Positions 27,369 through 37,479 of a stretch of 64,000 bases of DNA are shown here, in pieces; positions within the stretch are counted from its first letter, which is position 1; the number at the start of each line of letters is the position of its first letter. The notes under the pieces are model-generated. The model was not told the origin of the DNA, made no database searches, and worked only from the letters and a program-made list of their open reading frames with translations. Source of the DNA: RHKX01 sp963839535 (GTDB lineage: Bacteria > Actinomycetota > Thermoleophilia > Solirubrobacterales > 70-9). A program made the translations under genes and the position numbers. The stretch lies in assembly GCA_963839535.1 (NCBI GenBank), contig CAWIVF010000001.1, positions 1-64,000 of the forward strand, read 5' to 3'.

Positions 27369-29716
27369 TTGATCGGCGCGTACGCCTCGCTGCTGCTGAT
27401 CCTCGGCGCGGCGCTCGTCGTCGGGCAGGCCCTCGTCGGCCTCGCAGCGGGCGCGACCCGCCGCGAGCCGGCCGCGGCTTCGACGATCGCTCCCGCCGTC
27501 GGCCTCGCGGCGCTGCTCGTCCTCGCCGGGATCGCGATCCGGCTGCCCGGCCACGCGACGACCGCGGCGATCGTCCTCGCGGTCGCCGTCCTCGCGTCGC
27601 TCGGCCTGCTGATCGGGCGCACCGAGGGCATCCGCTCGAGCCTCCCGGTGGCCCTGCCGGTGCTCGCGATCACCCTCGCCGCGGCGTCCCTGCCCTTCCT
27701 GATCGCGGGCGACTCCGGGATCCTCGGGGTCGGCCTGGTCAACGACGACATGGCGTCGCACCTGATCATCGCCGACTACATCGCCGATCCCGGCGGGCCG
27801 GTGCCGAGCTTCGTCAAGGGCGGCTATCCCTCGGGCCCGCACGCCGTCGTCGCGGCGGTCGCCGAGGGCACCGGCATCGGGCTCGTCGACGTCTTCGCGG
27901 GCCTGACGCTTGCGCTCGCGGCGCTGCTCGCGCTCACCGGGCGTCGGCCTGCTCCGCGACCTGCCGGCGCCGCAGCGGATCGTCGGCGCCTGCCTGATCG
28001 CGCTGCCCTACCTGGCGGCCGCCTACCTCGTCCAGGGCGCCTTCAAGGAGCCGCTGATGGCCCTGCTGCTGATCGCCTGGACGGTCGGGCTCGCCGAGCT
28101 GATCGGCCTGCGGGACGGGGAGCGGGACCCGAGCCGCAGCGCCTCGGCTCGCGGCGCCCTGCCGCTCGTCGTCATCGTCGCCGGCGTCGTCTTCGCCTAC
28201 AGCCTTCCCGGCCTGCTCTGGATCGCCGCGACCGGGGGCGCCGTGGTCCTCGCCCGGCTCCTGCTCACCGACCCGCGGCCGCGGCTGCCGGAGGACTGGC
28301 CCCGCCGCTTCGCTCCCTACGCGCTCGGCGGACTCGCCGTGGCCGCCGTGCTCGCGGCGATCGAGTGGGACCGGATCACCAGCTTCACCCGGCTCGAGGC
28401 GCTCAGCCCGGATCGGTTCGGCTCGCAGCTCGGCAACCTCGCCCAGTCGCTCAACCCGTTCGAGGCGCTCGGGGTCTGGCCCGCGAGCGAGTTCGACGCC
28501 ACCGCCACCTCCGCCGGGCTGCCGGCGGTCGTCTTCTACCTCGGCGCCGCGCTGGCGCTGGCGGCATTCGGCTACGGGATCGCCGCCGCGGTCCGAGCCC
28601 GCCGCTTCGCCCTGCCGGCGGCCGCAGTCGCGGCGCTGCTCGTCTGGGCGCTGCTCGCTCTCGCCGGCAGCCCCTACGTCGCCGCCAAGGCGCTTGCGAT
28701 CGCGGCGCCGCTGGTGATCGCGGTGTCGCTGCGGGGGACGCTGGCCGGGCGCGGCCCCGTCCTCGCCCTCGGGGTCGCCCTCGTCCTGGCCGGCGCCCTG
28801 TCCACCTTCCTCGTCCTGCGCGCCGCGCCGGTCGGCCCGGACGACCACTCGGCCCAGCTCGAGTCGATCCGCGACGAGGTCGCCGGCGAGGACGTCCTCT
28901 TCCTCGGCCGCGACGACTTCATCGGCTGGGAGCTGCGCGGATCCGGCGAGATCACCGGCGTGGTCACGAACTTCTACGACGTCGAGGACGCCAAGCCGCG
29001 GTTCAAGAAGGGCAGGAACGGCGGCGAGAAGTTCGACGTCGACGTCCTCTTCCCCCGCCAGCTCGATCGCTTCCCCTACGTGCTCGCGACGCGGGGCGGC
29101 CCGGTCTCGCAGGTGCCGCCGCGGTTCGAGGTGGCCGCCGAGACCGAGGACTACGTCCTCTACGAGCGAGCGGGGTCCACGGGCAGGCGCACGACGCTCG
29201 ACGAGGGCACAGCCCCTGGGCGGGTGCTCGACTGCCCGGACGGAGTGGAGAACGCGGGGGACGACGGAGTCGCCGTCGTCTGGGACCCGCCGCCGGTGAT
29301 CGGCGAGGCCGGCGACTGGACCCCCGACGACGCCCCGGCCGACGGCTCCCCCTCGACGGCGACGATCGAGCTGCCGGCCGCGGGAGAATGGCTGATCTCG
29401 CTCGAGTACGACAGTCGCCGCCCGCTGGCCGTCAGCTCCCCCGACCTCGGGCTCGAGACCACGGTCGCCGCCAACCTCGACTTCCGCGGCGAGACGCCGA
29501 CGTTCCCCGTCGGCGAGGTGAGCGTCGACGGGCCGACGAAGGCCACGGTGACGCGTCGAGCCGGAGGAGCCCAACCTGCTCGCGCGCCTGCTGCGGGCCC
29601 CGAACGAGGCTCACCTCCGCTCGCTGACCGCGACCCCGGCGGACCCCGGCGCGATCCGCCGCGTCCCGCTCGGCGGAGCGTGCGGCGAGTACGTCGACTG
29701 GTACCGGGCCGGATGA
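27369..29716 (+). CDS. Large polytopic membrane protein, glycosyltransferase-like (GT-C type), two frame breaks
   Basis: ~782 aa from TTG 27369. At least ten hydrophobic segments occupy residues ~1-470. An early extracytoplasmic loop reads GVGLVNDDMASHLIIADYI, with Asp-Asp and a following His, reminiscent of the catalytic loop of GT-C transferases that use lipid-linked sugars. The remaining ~300 residues are a soluble outer domain (FYDVEDAKPRFKKGRNG, YVLYERAGSTGRR, AAGEWLISLEYDSRRP) ending GACGEYVDWYRAG. Breaks near 27942 and 29550 are +1. The stop overlaps the amine oxidase start. The transfer activity is inferred from architecture only. Confidence 0.6.
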
Positions 29717-31079
29717 GCGTCGAGCGCTTCGATGTCGCCATCGTCGGCGCCGGGCTGGCCGGGCTCACGGCCGCCCGTGAGCTGCGCCGCCGCGGCCGCG
29801 AGCGTCGTCGTGCTCGAAGCGCAGGATCGCGTCGGCGGGCGCACGCTGAACCACGCCTTCGCCGACGGGACCGTCGTCGAGCTCGGCGGCCAGTGGGTCG
29901 GGCCCGACCCAGGACCGGCTGAGCGGCCCTCGCCGCCGAGCTCGGCATCGGCACCTACCGGAGCTGGGACGAGGGCGAGCACCTGATCGAGCTCGGCGGC
30001 GCGATGAAGCGCTACGCGGACGAGAGGTTCGGCCTGCCCGTGCCGACCCTGCTCGGGCTCGGGCTCGCCCAGGCGCGGATCGACCGGCTCGCGGCGCGGA
30101 TCCCGCTCGAGCGCCCCTGGGCGGCGCCCAACGCGCGCCGGCTCGACTCCGAGACGGTCGCCTCGTGGGTCCGGCGCAACGTCCCGACGAAGCTCGGCCG
30201 CGAGTTCCTCCGCGTCGTGGTCGAGGCGGTCTTCTCGGCCGAGCCGGAGGACATCTCGATGCTCCACTTCCTCTTCTACCTCCACTCGGGCGGGAGCCTC
30301 GACCTCCTGACCCGCACCACCGGCGGCGCCCAGGAGTCCCGCTTCCACGGCGGCTCCCAGGAGGTCTCCCTCCGGCTCGCCGCCGAGCTCGGCGACGTCG
30401 GTGCGGCTGAGCTCACCCGTCCGCTCGATCGTGACGGAGGGGGAGTGGGCCGTGGTCGCCGGGGCGTGGGGGGCCGTGGCGGCGGCGCGCGTGGTCGTCG
30501 CGGTGCCGCCGGCGGTGATCCCGCGCATCTCCTTCGCGCCGGCGCTGAGCGGCCGGCGGGCCCACCTGCACGCGAAGATGCCGCCCGGCTACGTGATCAA
30601 GTGCATGGCCCGCTACGAACGGCCCTTCTGGCGCGAGCGAGGGCTCTCCGGGCAGGCCGGCAGCCCCGACCGGCCGCTGGCGATCACCTTCGACAACTCG
30701 CCGGCGGACGCCTCGTGCGGCGTCCTGCTCGGGTTCCTGGAGGGCGGCCACGGCCGGCGCGCCGGCGCGCTCCCCGCCGGCGATCGCCGCGACCTCGTGC
30801 TCGGCGACCTCGCCGCCTACTTCGGCCCCGAGGCGGCGGCGCCGCTGGAGTACGTCGAGCAGGACTGGGCCGACGTCGAATGGATCCGCGGCGGCTACGG
30901 CGCCCACCTCGCGCCCGGCACGTGGACCGACTACGGCAGCCTGCTGCGCGAGCCGGAGGGCCTGGTGCACTGGGCCGGCGTCGGAGACGAGCGCGGTCTG
31001 GAACGGCTACATGGACGGGGCGGTGCGATCGGGCGAGCGCGTCGCCGCCGAGATCGCCGCGCTCGAAACGCCCGCATGA
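29713..31079 (+). CDS. Flavin monoamine oxidase-family protein (several frame breaks)
   Basis: ~453 aa; ATG 29713 overlaps the previous stop (ATGA). FDVAIVGAGLAGLTAARELRR is the FAD-binding Rossmann start, then VVVLEAQDRVGGRTL and VELGGQWVG, all signatures of the amine oxidase/phytoene desaturase superfamily. The middle holds FHGGSQEVSLRLAAELGD and AVVAVPPAVIPRISFAPALS; the end VHWAGVGDE-like segment is the second FAD contact. Breaks, in the +1 direction where resolvable, lie near 29795, 29905, 29935, 30405 and 31000. Substrate unknown. The stop overlaps nhaA. Confidence 0.8.
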
Positions 31080-32296
31080 GCCGAGCCGAACCTCGCGGGT
31101 CTCGACCCGATCGCCGGGTTCCTTCGCGCCGAGGCCACCGGAGGCGTGTTGCTGCTGCTTGCGGCGATCGTCGCGATGGTCTGGGTCAACGTCCTCAGCG
31201 CGGACGGCTACGAGGCTTCTGGGCGACCGAGCTGACGGTCGGGCCGGCGGCCTCTCGATCACCGAGGACCTGCGTCACTGGGTGAACGACGGCCTGATGG
31301 CGATCTTCTTCTTCGTCATCTCGCTGGAGATCAAGCGGGAGCTGATCGTCGGCGACCTGCGCCATCCGCGCGCGGCGGCGCTGCCGATCCTCGCCGCCGC
31401 GGGCGGGGTGCTGGTACCGGTGCTGATCTTCCTCGTGATCACCGCGGGGACGGGCACCGGAGAGGGCTGGGGGATTCCGATGGCGACGGACGCCGCCTTC
31501 GCGATCGCGGTGCTGACCGTTCTCGGGGACAGGGTCGGCACCGGCGCGAAGCTGTTCCTCGTCACGATCGCCGTCGTCGACGACGTCCTCGCGATTCTCG
31601 TGATCGCGCTCGTCTACACCGCCGAGCTGACGCGGCCTGGCTGGCCGCCGGCTGCGGGGGGCCTCGCTCGTTGCCGCGATGCGCAGGCCGCCATAGCCTC
31701 GCCGCTCGCCTACGTGCTTCCGGCCCTGGTCGTCTGGGTGGCGACGCTCGAGTCCGGGATCCACCCGACCATCGCAGGCGTGGCGCTCGGTCTGATGACG
31801 CCCGCGCTGCCCGTCGGGGGCCGGCACGGTCCTCGAGGAGCTCGAGCACCGGATCCATCCCTTCACGAGCATCCTCGTCCTGCCGGTCTTCGCCCTGGCC
31901 AATGCGGGGGTGGCGCTTGGCGGAGACGTCTTCGTGAGCCCCAGGAGGTCCGCGTTGCGCTTGCGGTCGCGGCCGGGCTGCTCGTCGGGCAAGTTCCTCG
32001 GGATCGGGGCTATGACCTGGGCCGCCGTGCGCACGGGGCTGGGAAAGCTGCCCGATGGGGTCGACGCGCGAACCGCCGCGGGCGTCGCGGCGCTCGGGGG
32101 CGTGGGCTTCACCGTCTCCCTCTTCATCGCTCCGCTCGCGTATGGGGACGGGGCCCTCGCCGACAGCGCCAAGATCGGCATCCTCGCCGGGTCGCTGGCC
32201 AGCGCGGCGCTCGGCGTGGCGCTCCTCGCGGGCCGCCCCGGGCGACCGACCGCGAGGGGAACGAGGGCCTCCGGGCTCAGCCCCGGACGCTCATAG
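31076..32296 (+). CDS. nhaA: Na+/H+ antiporter NhaA (several frame breaks)
   Basis: ~400 aa; ATG 31076 overlaps the oxidase stop. LRHWVNDGLMAIFFFVISLEIKREL is the signature first helices. PMATDAAFAIAVLTVLGDRV and FLVTIAVVDDVLAILVIALVY carry the conserved Asp residues of the NhaA ion site, and GIHPTIAGVALGLMTPALP and GGVGFTVSLFIAPLAY complete the family pattern. About six +1 breaks lie between 31095 and 31990. It exchanges Na+ or Li+ for protons at the cytoplasmic membrane, supporting pH and salt tolerance. Residue conservation around the breaks argues that the gene is functional. Confidence 0.88.
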
Positions 32297-32430
32297 CCAC
32301 CCCCTAGGCCTGGGCTCGGGGTGGCCAAAAGCTTGGGGTAGGGGTCTGGGGTTCTCCTCGATGGCAGGGGGTCCCGGGGCGCGCAGGATGGGATCAGAGA
32401 TTCCAACCAACGCATCCGAGGAGAACCGAC

Positions 32431-33831
32431 ATGAACCCCACCGCCGCCCCGACCGCCGCCCCCGAGCAGACCATCGACGCGAGCCACCTCCGTGAGATCT
32501 TCACGGGCGAGTTCCACCTCCCCGGGGATCCGGGCTGGGATGGCGCCCGCTCGGCCTGGAACCTGGCGGTCGACCAGCATCCGGCCGCCGTCGCGATCCC
32601 CGCCGACGCGGCCGACGTCGCCGCGGCCGTCCGCTTCGCCCGCGAGGCGGGCCTGCGGGTCTGCGTCCAGGGCACCGGTCACAACGCCGCGGCCTACGGC
32701 CCCCTCGGCGACAGCGTGCTGATCAAGACGGAGCGGATGCGCGACGTCTCGATCGACCCTGAGGAGAACATCGCCCGGGTCGGAGCCGGGGTCACCTGGG
32801 GCGAGGTCGTCGGCGCTGCCGGCGAGCACGGGCTCGCGGCCCTGGCCGGCTCCTCACACGACGTCGGGGTCGTCGGGTTCACGCTCGGCGGCGGCGTCAG
32901 CTGGCTCTCCCGCAAGCACGGCCTCGCCTGCGAGCGGGTCACCGCGATCGATCTCATCGATGCCGCGGGCGAGGAGCGACGGGTGACGGCGGAGACGGAC
33001 CCCGACATGTTCTGGGCCCTGCGCGGCGGCGGCGGGAACTTCGGCGTGGTCACCGCGCTCGAGTTCAGCCTGATCCCGCTGCACGAGGTCTACGCCGGGG
33101 CGCTGTTCTTCCCGTACGAGCGCTCGGGCGAGGTGCTCGAGGCGTGGCGGCGCTGGACCGCGACCGTCCCGGACGAGATCACCTCGGTCGGGCGGATGCT
33201 CCAGTTCCCGCCGATGCCGGAGGTCCCGGACTTCCTCCGAGGCCGTTCGTTCGTGGTCGTCGAGGCGACCTGCATCGGCTCGCAGGAGCACTGCGACGTG
33301 CTGCTCGCACCTCTGCGCGAGCTCGGGCCGGAGATGGACACGTTCGCCGTGCAGACGCCGGCGGACCTGCTCGGCCTGCACATGGATCCTCCCGGGCCCG
33401 TCCCGGGGTTCGGCGACCACCAGATGCTGGCCGACCTCGATGCGGCGTCGCTCGAGGCGCTGGTCGCGGCGGTCGGGCCCGGTACCGAGTCGCCGATCCT
33501 CTCCTACGAGTTCCGTCACCTCGGCGGCGCGCTCGAACGGCGCGGCGAGGGGAGCGGCGCGCTCGGAGCGCTCGAGGGCCGGTTCATGACCTTCGGCGTC
33601 GGCATCCTGGCCGTGCCGGAGATGGCGCCGCCGCTGAAGGCCGCCCTGGCACGGGCCAGGGAGGCGCTCGACGTCGTCGACAGCGGCTGCAACTACGCGA
33701 ACTTCGCGGAGAGCGCCGTCGGAGCCGACTCGATCTACGGACCGCGGACGCTGGCGCGCCTGCGCGACGTCAAGGCCGCCGTCGACCCCGACGGCCTGCT
33801 GCACGGAAACCACCCGATCGACGCCGCCTAG
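32431..33831 (+). CDS. FAD-linked oxidase, berberine-bridge (BBE-like) family
   Basis: 466 aa, intact, with a GAGGAG SD. The PCMH FAD domain (~60-230) has VCVQGTGHNAAAYG, whose His is the covalent FAD attachment site, and VGFTLGGGVSWLSRKHGLAC. The second attachment Cys of bicovalent members is replaced by Ser/His (GSSHDVGVVG), so a single covalent link is expected. The C-terminal NYANFAE...ARLRDVKAAVDPDGLLHGNHPI is the BBE domain. It oxidises sugars, alkaloids or phenolics; the substrate is not predictable. The preceding ~130 bp contain G-rich sequence without a clear promoter. Confidence 0.88.
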   Translation: MNPTAAPTAAPEQTIDASHLREIFTGEFHLPGDPGWDGARSAWNLAVDQHPAAVAIPADAADVAAAVRFAREAGLRVCVQGTGHNAAAYGPLGDSVLIKTERMRDVSIDPEENIARVGAGVTWGEVVGAAGEHGLAALAGSSHDVGVVGFTLGGGVSWLSRKHGLACERVTAIDLIDAAGEERRVTAETDPDMFWALRGGGGNFGVVTALEFSLIPLHEVYAGALFFPYERSGEVLEAWRRWTATVPDEITSVGRMLQFPPMPEVPDFLRGRSFVVVEATCIGSQEHCDVLLAPLRELGPEMDTFAVQTPADLLGLHMDPPGPVPGFGDHQMLADLDAASLEALVAAVGPGTESPILSYEFRHLGGALERRGEGSGALGALEGRFMTFGVGILAVPEMAPPLKAALARAREALDVVDSGCNYANFAESAVGADSIYGPRTLARLRDVKAAVDPDGLLHGNHPIDAA

Positions 33832-33867
33832 CCAAGGCCGTCGCCGAACAAGAAACGGAGAAACGAG

Positions 33868-34599
33868 ATGAGCATCAGGACCGAGATGACCCTGGCCGCG
33901 TTGATGGCCGTGGCCCTCCTCGTCGCCGCGTTCTGCGCCAGCGCGCAGGCCGGCAAGTACGAGCAGGCCACGTTCAAGGCGGAGGTGAAGGGCGTCCAGA
34001 CCCACGCCAACGAGTACCACCACGCCTCGACCGGGCCGTGCGATCCGACGATCGATTCGGTCACGGACGAGAAGGCGAAGTTCGAGAGCACGAAGCCCGT
34101 CAAGCTGACGATCACGAAGGTCCCGCAGCTCAAGGAGCCGATCATCACCTCCGGCACCAAGGTGCTGCGGATCCCGACGAAGGCGAAGGTCACCCGATCG
34201 CACACGAACTCGGTCACCCCGATCGCGCCGGGATGCCCCGACAACGGCGGCGGCGTTCCGGGCGGGCCGGGTCCCGACTGCGGCACGAAGACGTTCAAGC
34301 CGTTCTGGATGTCCATCGACTACTACCGGCCCGAGCACGTCGAGCTCCAGCCGGAGGACAACGCCGGCGGCGACCCCTACGAGCGCTGCGGGAGCGGCAT
34401 GTTCCCCCGGATCCTCAGCGGCGAGAGCTTCGGCAAGCGCTCGTCGGCGGAGCTCCCCATGAAGGAGGTCTTCGACGAGAAGATCGGCAAGCTGATCACG
34501 ATCGGCAAGGGCGATGAGGGAATCGTCTGGCCCGAGGGGTTCGAGGAGACGAAGATCCGCTGGGAGCTGAGCCTGACGCGCGTGAAGCCCGGGAACTAG
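33868..34599 (+). CDS. Secreted hypothetical protein, 243 aa
   Basis: Starts 36 bp after the FAD oxidase with its own ACGGAGAAACGAG leader. The signal peptide is clear (MSIRTEMTLAALMAVALLVAAFCASAQA). The mature part is Lys/Thr-rich and beta-like: ATFKAEVKGVQTHANEYHH, VKLTITKVPQLKEP, CPDNGGGVPGGPGPDC (a possible disulphide around a Gly/Pro loop), and FGKRSSAELPMKEVFD. I do not recognise a family. Its higher Lys content differs from neighbouring proteins. A good terminator follows. Confidence 0.65.
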   Translation: MSIRTEMTLAALMAVALLVAAFCASAQAGKYEQATFKAEVKGVQTHANEYHHASTGPCDPTIDSVTDEKAKFESTKPVKLTITKVPQLKEPIITSGTKVLRIPTKAKVTRSHTNSVTPIAPGCPDNGGGVPGGPGPDCGTKTFKPFWMSIDYYRPEHVELQPEDNAGGDPYERCGSGMFPRILSGESFGKRSSAELPMKEVFDEKIGKLITIGKGDEGIVWPEGFEETKIRWELSLTRVKPGN

Positions 34600-34623
34600 C
34601 TGCACCAGGGGCCGTTTTGGAGG

Positions 34624-34649
34624 CGGCGGGCTCCCGCGGGGGCCCGCCG
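34624..34649 (+). terminator. Terminator after the FAD-oxidase/secreted-protein pair
   Basis: CGGCGGGCTCCC pairs with GGGGCCCGCCG (one G-T pair) around GCG, followed by TTCG. It is placed 25 bp after the stop and just before the LuxR genes. Confidence 0.6.
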
Positions 34650-34672
34650 TTCGCGTGCATTACCCTCGCCCC

Positions 34673-37479
34673 ATGGCAGGCGCGGAACAGCTCGTCGAGC
34701 GGGATGCGGAGCTCGAATCGGCGGCGGCGGCCCTCGATGCGATCGCCGCCGGAGAGGGCAGGACCCTGCTGATCGAGGGGCCGGCCGGAATCGGCAAGAG
34801 CGCCCTGGTCCAGGCCGTCCGCGAGCAGGCTGCGTCACGCGGATTCCGCGTCTTCTCGTCCCGCGGGAGCGAGCTCGAGATGGACTTCCCGTTCGGGGTC
34901 GTCCGGCAGCTGTTCGAGGGCGAGCTCGTCGACGAGAGCCGCCGCGCCACCGCCCTGGCGGACGCGGCAGCCCCCGCCGAGGTCGTGTTCGGCCACCTCT
35001 CGGAGGCGGGTGGCGAGGGCGCCCCGGAGGCAATCTCCTTCTCGGTTCTCCACGGCCTCTACTGGCTGGCGCTCAACCTCTCGTCGGAGGGACCGACCCT
35101 GCTCGTCGTCGACGACCTCCATTGGTGCGACCGCTCCTCGCTGCGCTTCCTCGCCTACCTCGCGCACCGCCTCGAGGGGACCTCGATCGGGCTGCTGACG
35201 GGCCTGCGCAGCACCGACCCGGGCACGGACCCCGCGCTCGTCGCCGACATCGCGGCAAACCCGATGACTCGTGCCGATCCGACCCGGCCCGCTCAGCGTG
35301 GAGGCGGTCGGCCAGGTCGTCGAGGAGCGCTTCGAGCGCGCCGGCGACGAGCAGTTTCGCGGCGCCTGCCTCCGGGTCACCGGGCGGCAATCCGCTGCTG
35401 CTCCGCCAGCTGCTCAGCGCCCTCGCCCTCGAGGGCGCCTCTCCCACCGCCCAGGATGCGGGCGCGATCTCCGCCGTTGGTCCGCGAGCGGTTTCGCGGA
35501 CGGTGCTGCTGCGGCTCTCGCGGCTCCCGCCGGAGGCGACCGAGGTGGCCCGTGCCGTCGCGATCCTCGGCGATGGGACCGACGTCAGGTCCCTGGCGGA
35601 ACTGTCCGGCCACGAGCCCGCGGGCGTCGGCCGAATCACCGGCGCCCTGGCCCGTGCGGAGATCCTTCGCCCGGGCTCGCCGCTCGGGTTCGTCCATCCC
35701 CTGGTGCGCGACGCGATCTACGAGGACATCCCGCCGGGAGAGCGGCAGCTCCAGCACGCCCGCGCCGCCGAGCTGATGCGCGCCGCCGGGGCACTCAGCG
35801 AGAAGGTCGCCGCCCAGTTGCTCGCGGCACCGCCGAACGGGGAGCCCTGGGTCGCCGAAGCGCTTCGCGAGGCCGCCCGCGGCGCCGTCTCGAAGGGGGC
35901 GCCCGAGAGCGCCGCGACCTACCTGACGAGGATGCTCGCCGAGCCGCTACCCGAGCAGGCCCGGGCCGAGGTCCTCTTCGAGCTCGGGATGGCCGAGGTC
36001 GACTCGAACGGCGAGCGCGCGGCCCAGCATCTGCTCGGCGCCTACGAAGCGCTCGAGGACCCCGTGGCGCGCGGCTTCGCCGCCTACGCGCTCGCTCGGA
36101 CCTGGATGTTCATGGGGGACGCGCAGCGCGCCGCCGACCTCGCCGCCGAGGCGGCTCCCGCCCTGCGGGTCGGACCACCCCGACGTGGCCAGGATGATCG
36201 AGTCCATCGAGCTGATCACGCTCTACTTCGCCGCCGACGTCCCGGACGCCGGCGAGCGTCTGGCGACGTTGCGCGACGTACCTGAGGGCAGGGGCGCGGG
36301 AGAGAGCATGCTTGCGGCCGCCGCCTCCTTCGACTGGATGGGCCGGGGCGGGACCGTCGATGAGTGCGTGCCGTTGGCGTTCGCGGCCCTGGAGAGCGAC
36401 GACATGTTCGCGGTCGACAACGGCCTGCTCTGGGTCACCGCCACCGTCGTACTCGTGGCTGCCGACGACCCTCGCGCGGTGGACCTCTGGGAGCGGGCGC
36501 GCGCCAAGGCCCACGAGCGTGGCTCGATGTTCGGCATCCTCACGGTCCGTCTCTGGCGCGGGTTCACGCTGCTGCGCCAGGGCGAGCTCGAGGAGGCGGA
36601 GTCGTCCCTCCTCGCAGGGGTCGAGCAGATGAGGCTCTGGGGCTTGAGCACGATGTCCTACCCGGCGGGGTTCCTGACTTCCACGCTGGTCGAGCGGGGT
36701 CGCCTCGAGCAGGCGCGAGAGGCCCTCGAAACCGTCAGCCCGCCGCAGGACTCCTCGGACGGCTCGATGTTCTGGCGCCTCGGCGAGATCCAGCTGCTGC
36801 TCGCCGAGGGGCGCGGGGAGGAGGCTCTGGCCGCGGTGGAGGTCTTCGACGAGCTTGCGGACTGGCGCAGGAACCCCGCCTGGTTCGGGGCCGGCTCGCT
36901 GCGGGCGCGGGCCCTCGATTCCCTCGGGCGGACCGAAGAGGCGATCGCCGCGGCGCAGGCGGAGCTCGGATTGGCCAGCGCGTGGGGAGCGCCGGGGGCC
37001 ATCGGGCGGGCCCTGTTGACACTGCGGCAGGATCGAGCGCGACGACGGGATCGAGCACCTGCGCGAGGCGGTGGAGCACCTGGAGCGCTCGCTGTCGCGA
37101 CTGGACCTCGCCAAGGCCCTTGCCGCGCTCGGGTCGGCCACGAGGCGCTCCCGCAAGCCGAGCGAGTCGCGGGAGCCCCTGCGGCGGGCGTACGAGCTCG
37201 CCGAGGCATGCGGCGCCGACGGCCTCGCGGCCGACATCCGCACCGAGCTGCACGCCATCCGGCGCCAGGCCGCGCAGCAGCGCCCTGAAGGGCCCCGACT
37301 CACTGACCGCCTCGGAGAAGCGGGTCACCGAGCTCGCCGCGCAGGGGCAGACCAACAAGCAGATCGCCCAGGCCCTCTACGTGACCCCGAAGACGGTCGA
37401 GGTCCACCTCTCCAACGCCTACCGCAAGCTCGAGATCAGCTCACGGTCGGAGCTGGCTGGGGCGCTGGCCGAAGCGTGA
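34673..37479 (+). CDS. LAL-type LuxR regulator, copy 1 (five frame breaks)
   Basis: ~933 aa from ATG 34673. An N-terminal AAA/NB-ARC-like ATPase has LLIEGPAGIGKSALV (Walker A, ~33-47) and LLVVDDLHWCD (Walker B, ~143). A winged-helix and TPR-like helical middle spans ~350-850. The C-terminal LuxR HTH reads SLTASEKRVTELAAQGQTNKQ with VTPKTVEVHLSNAYRKL. Breaks near 35275, 35385, 36170, 37030 and 37285 are all +1. LAL proteins are large ATP-dependent transcription activators that respond to unknown ligands. The stop overlaps the start of copy 2, so both are co-translated. Confidence 0.88.
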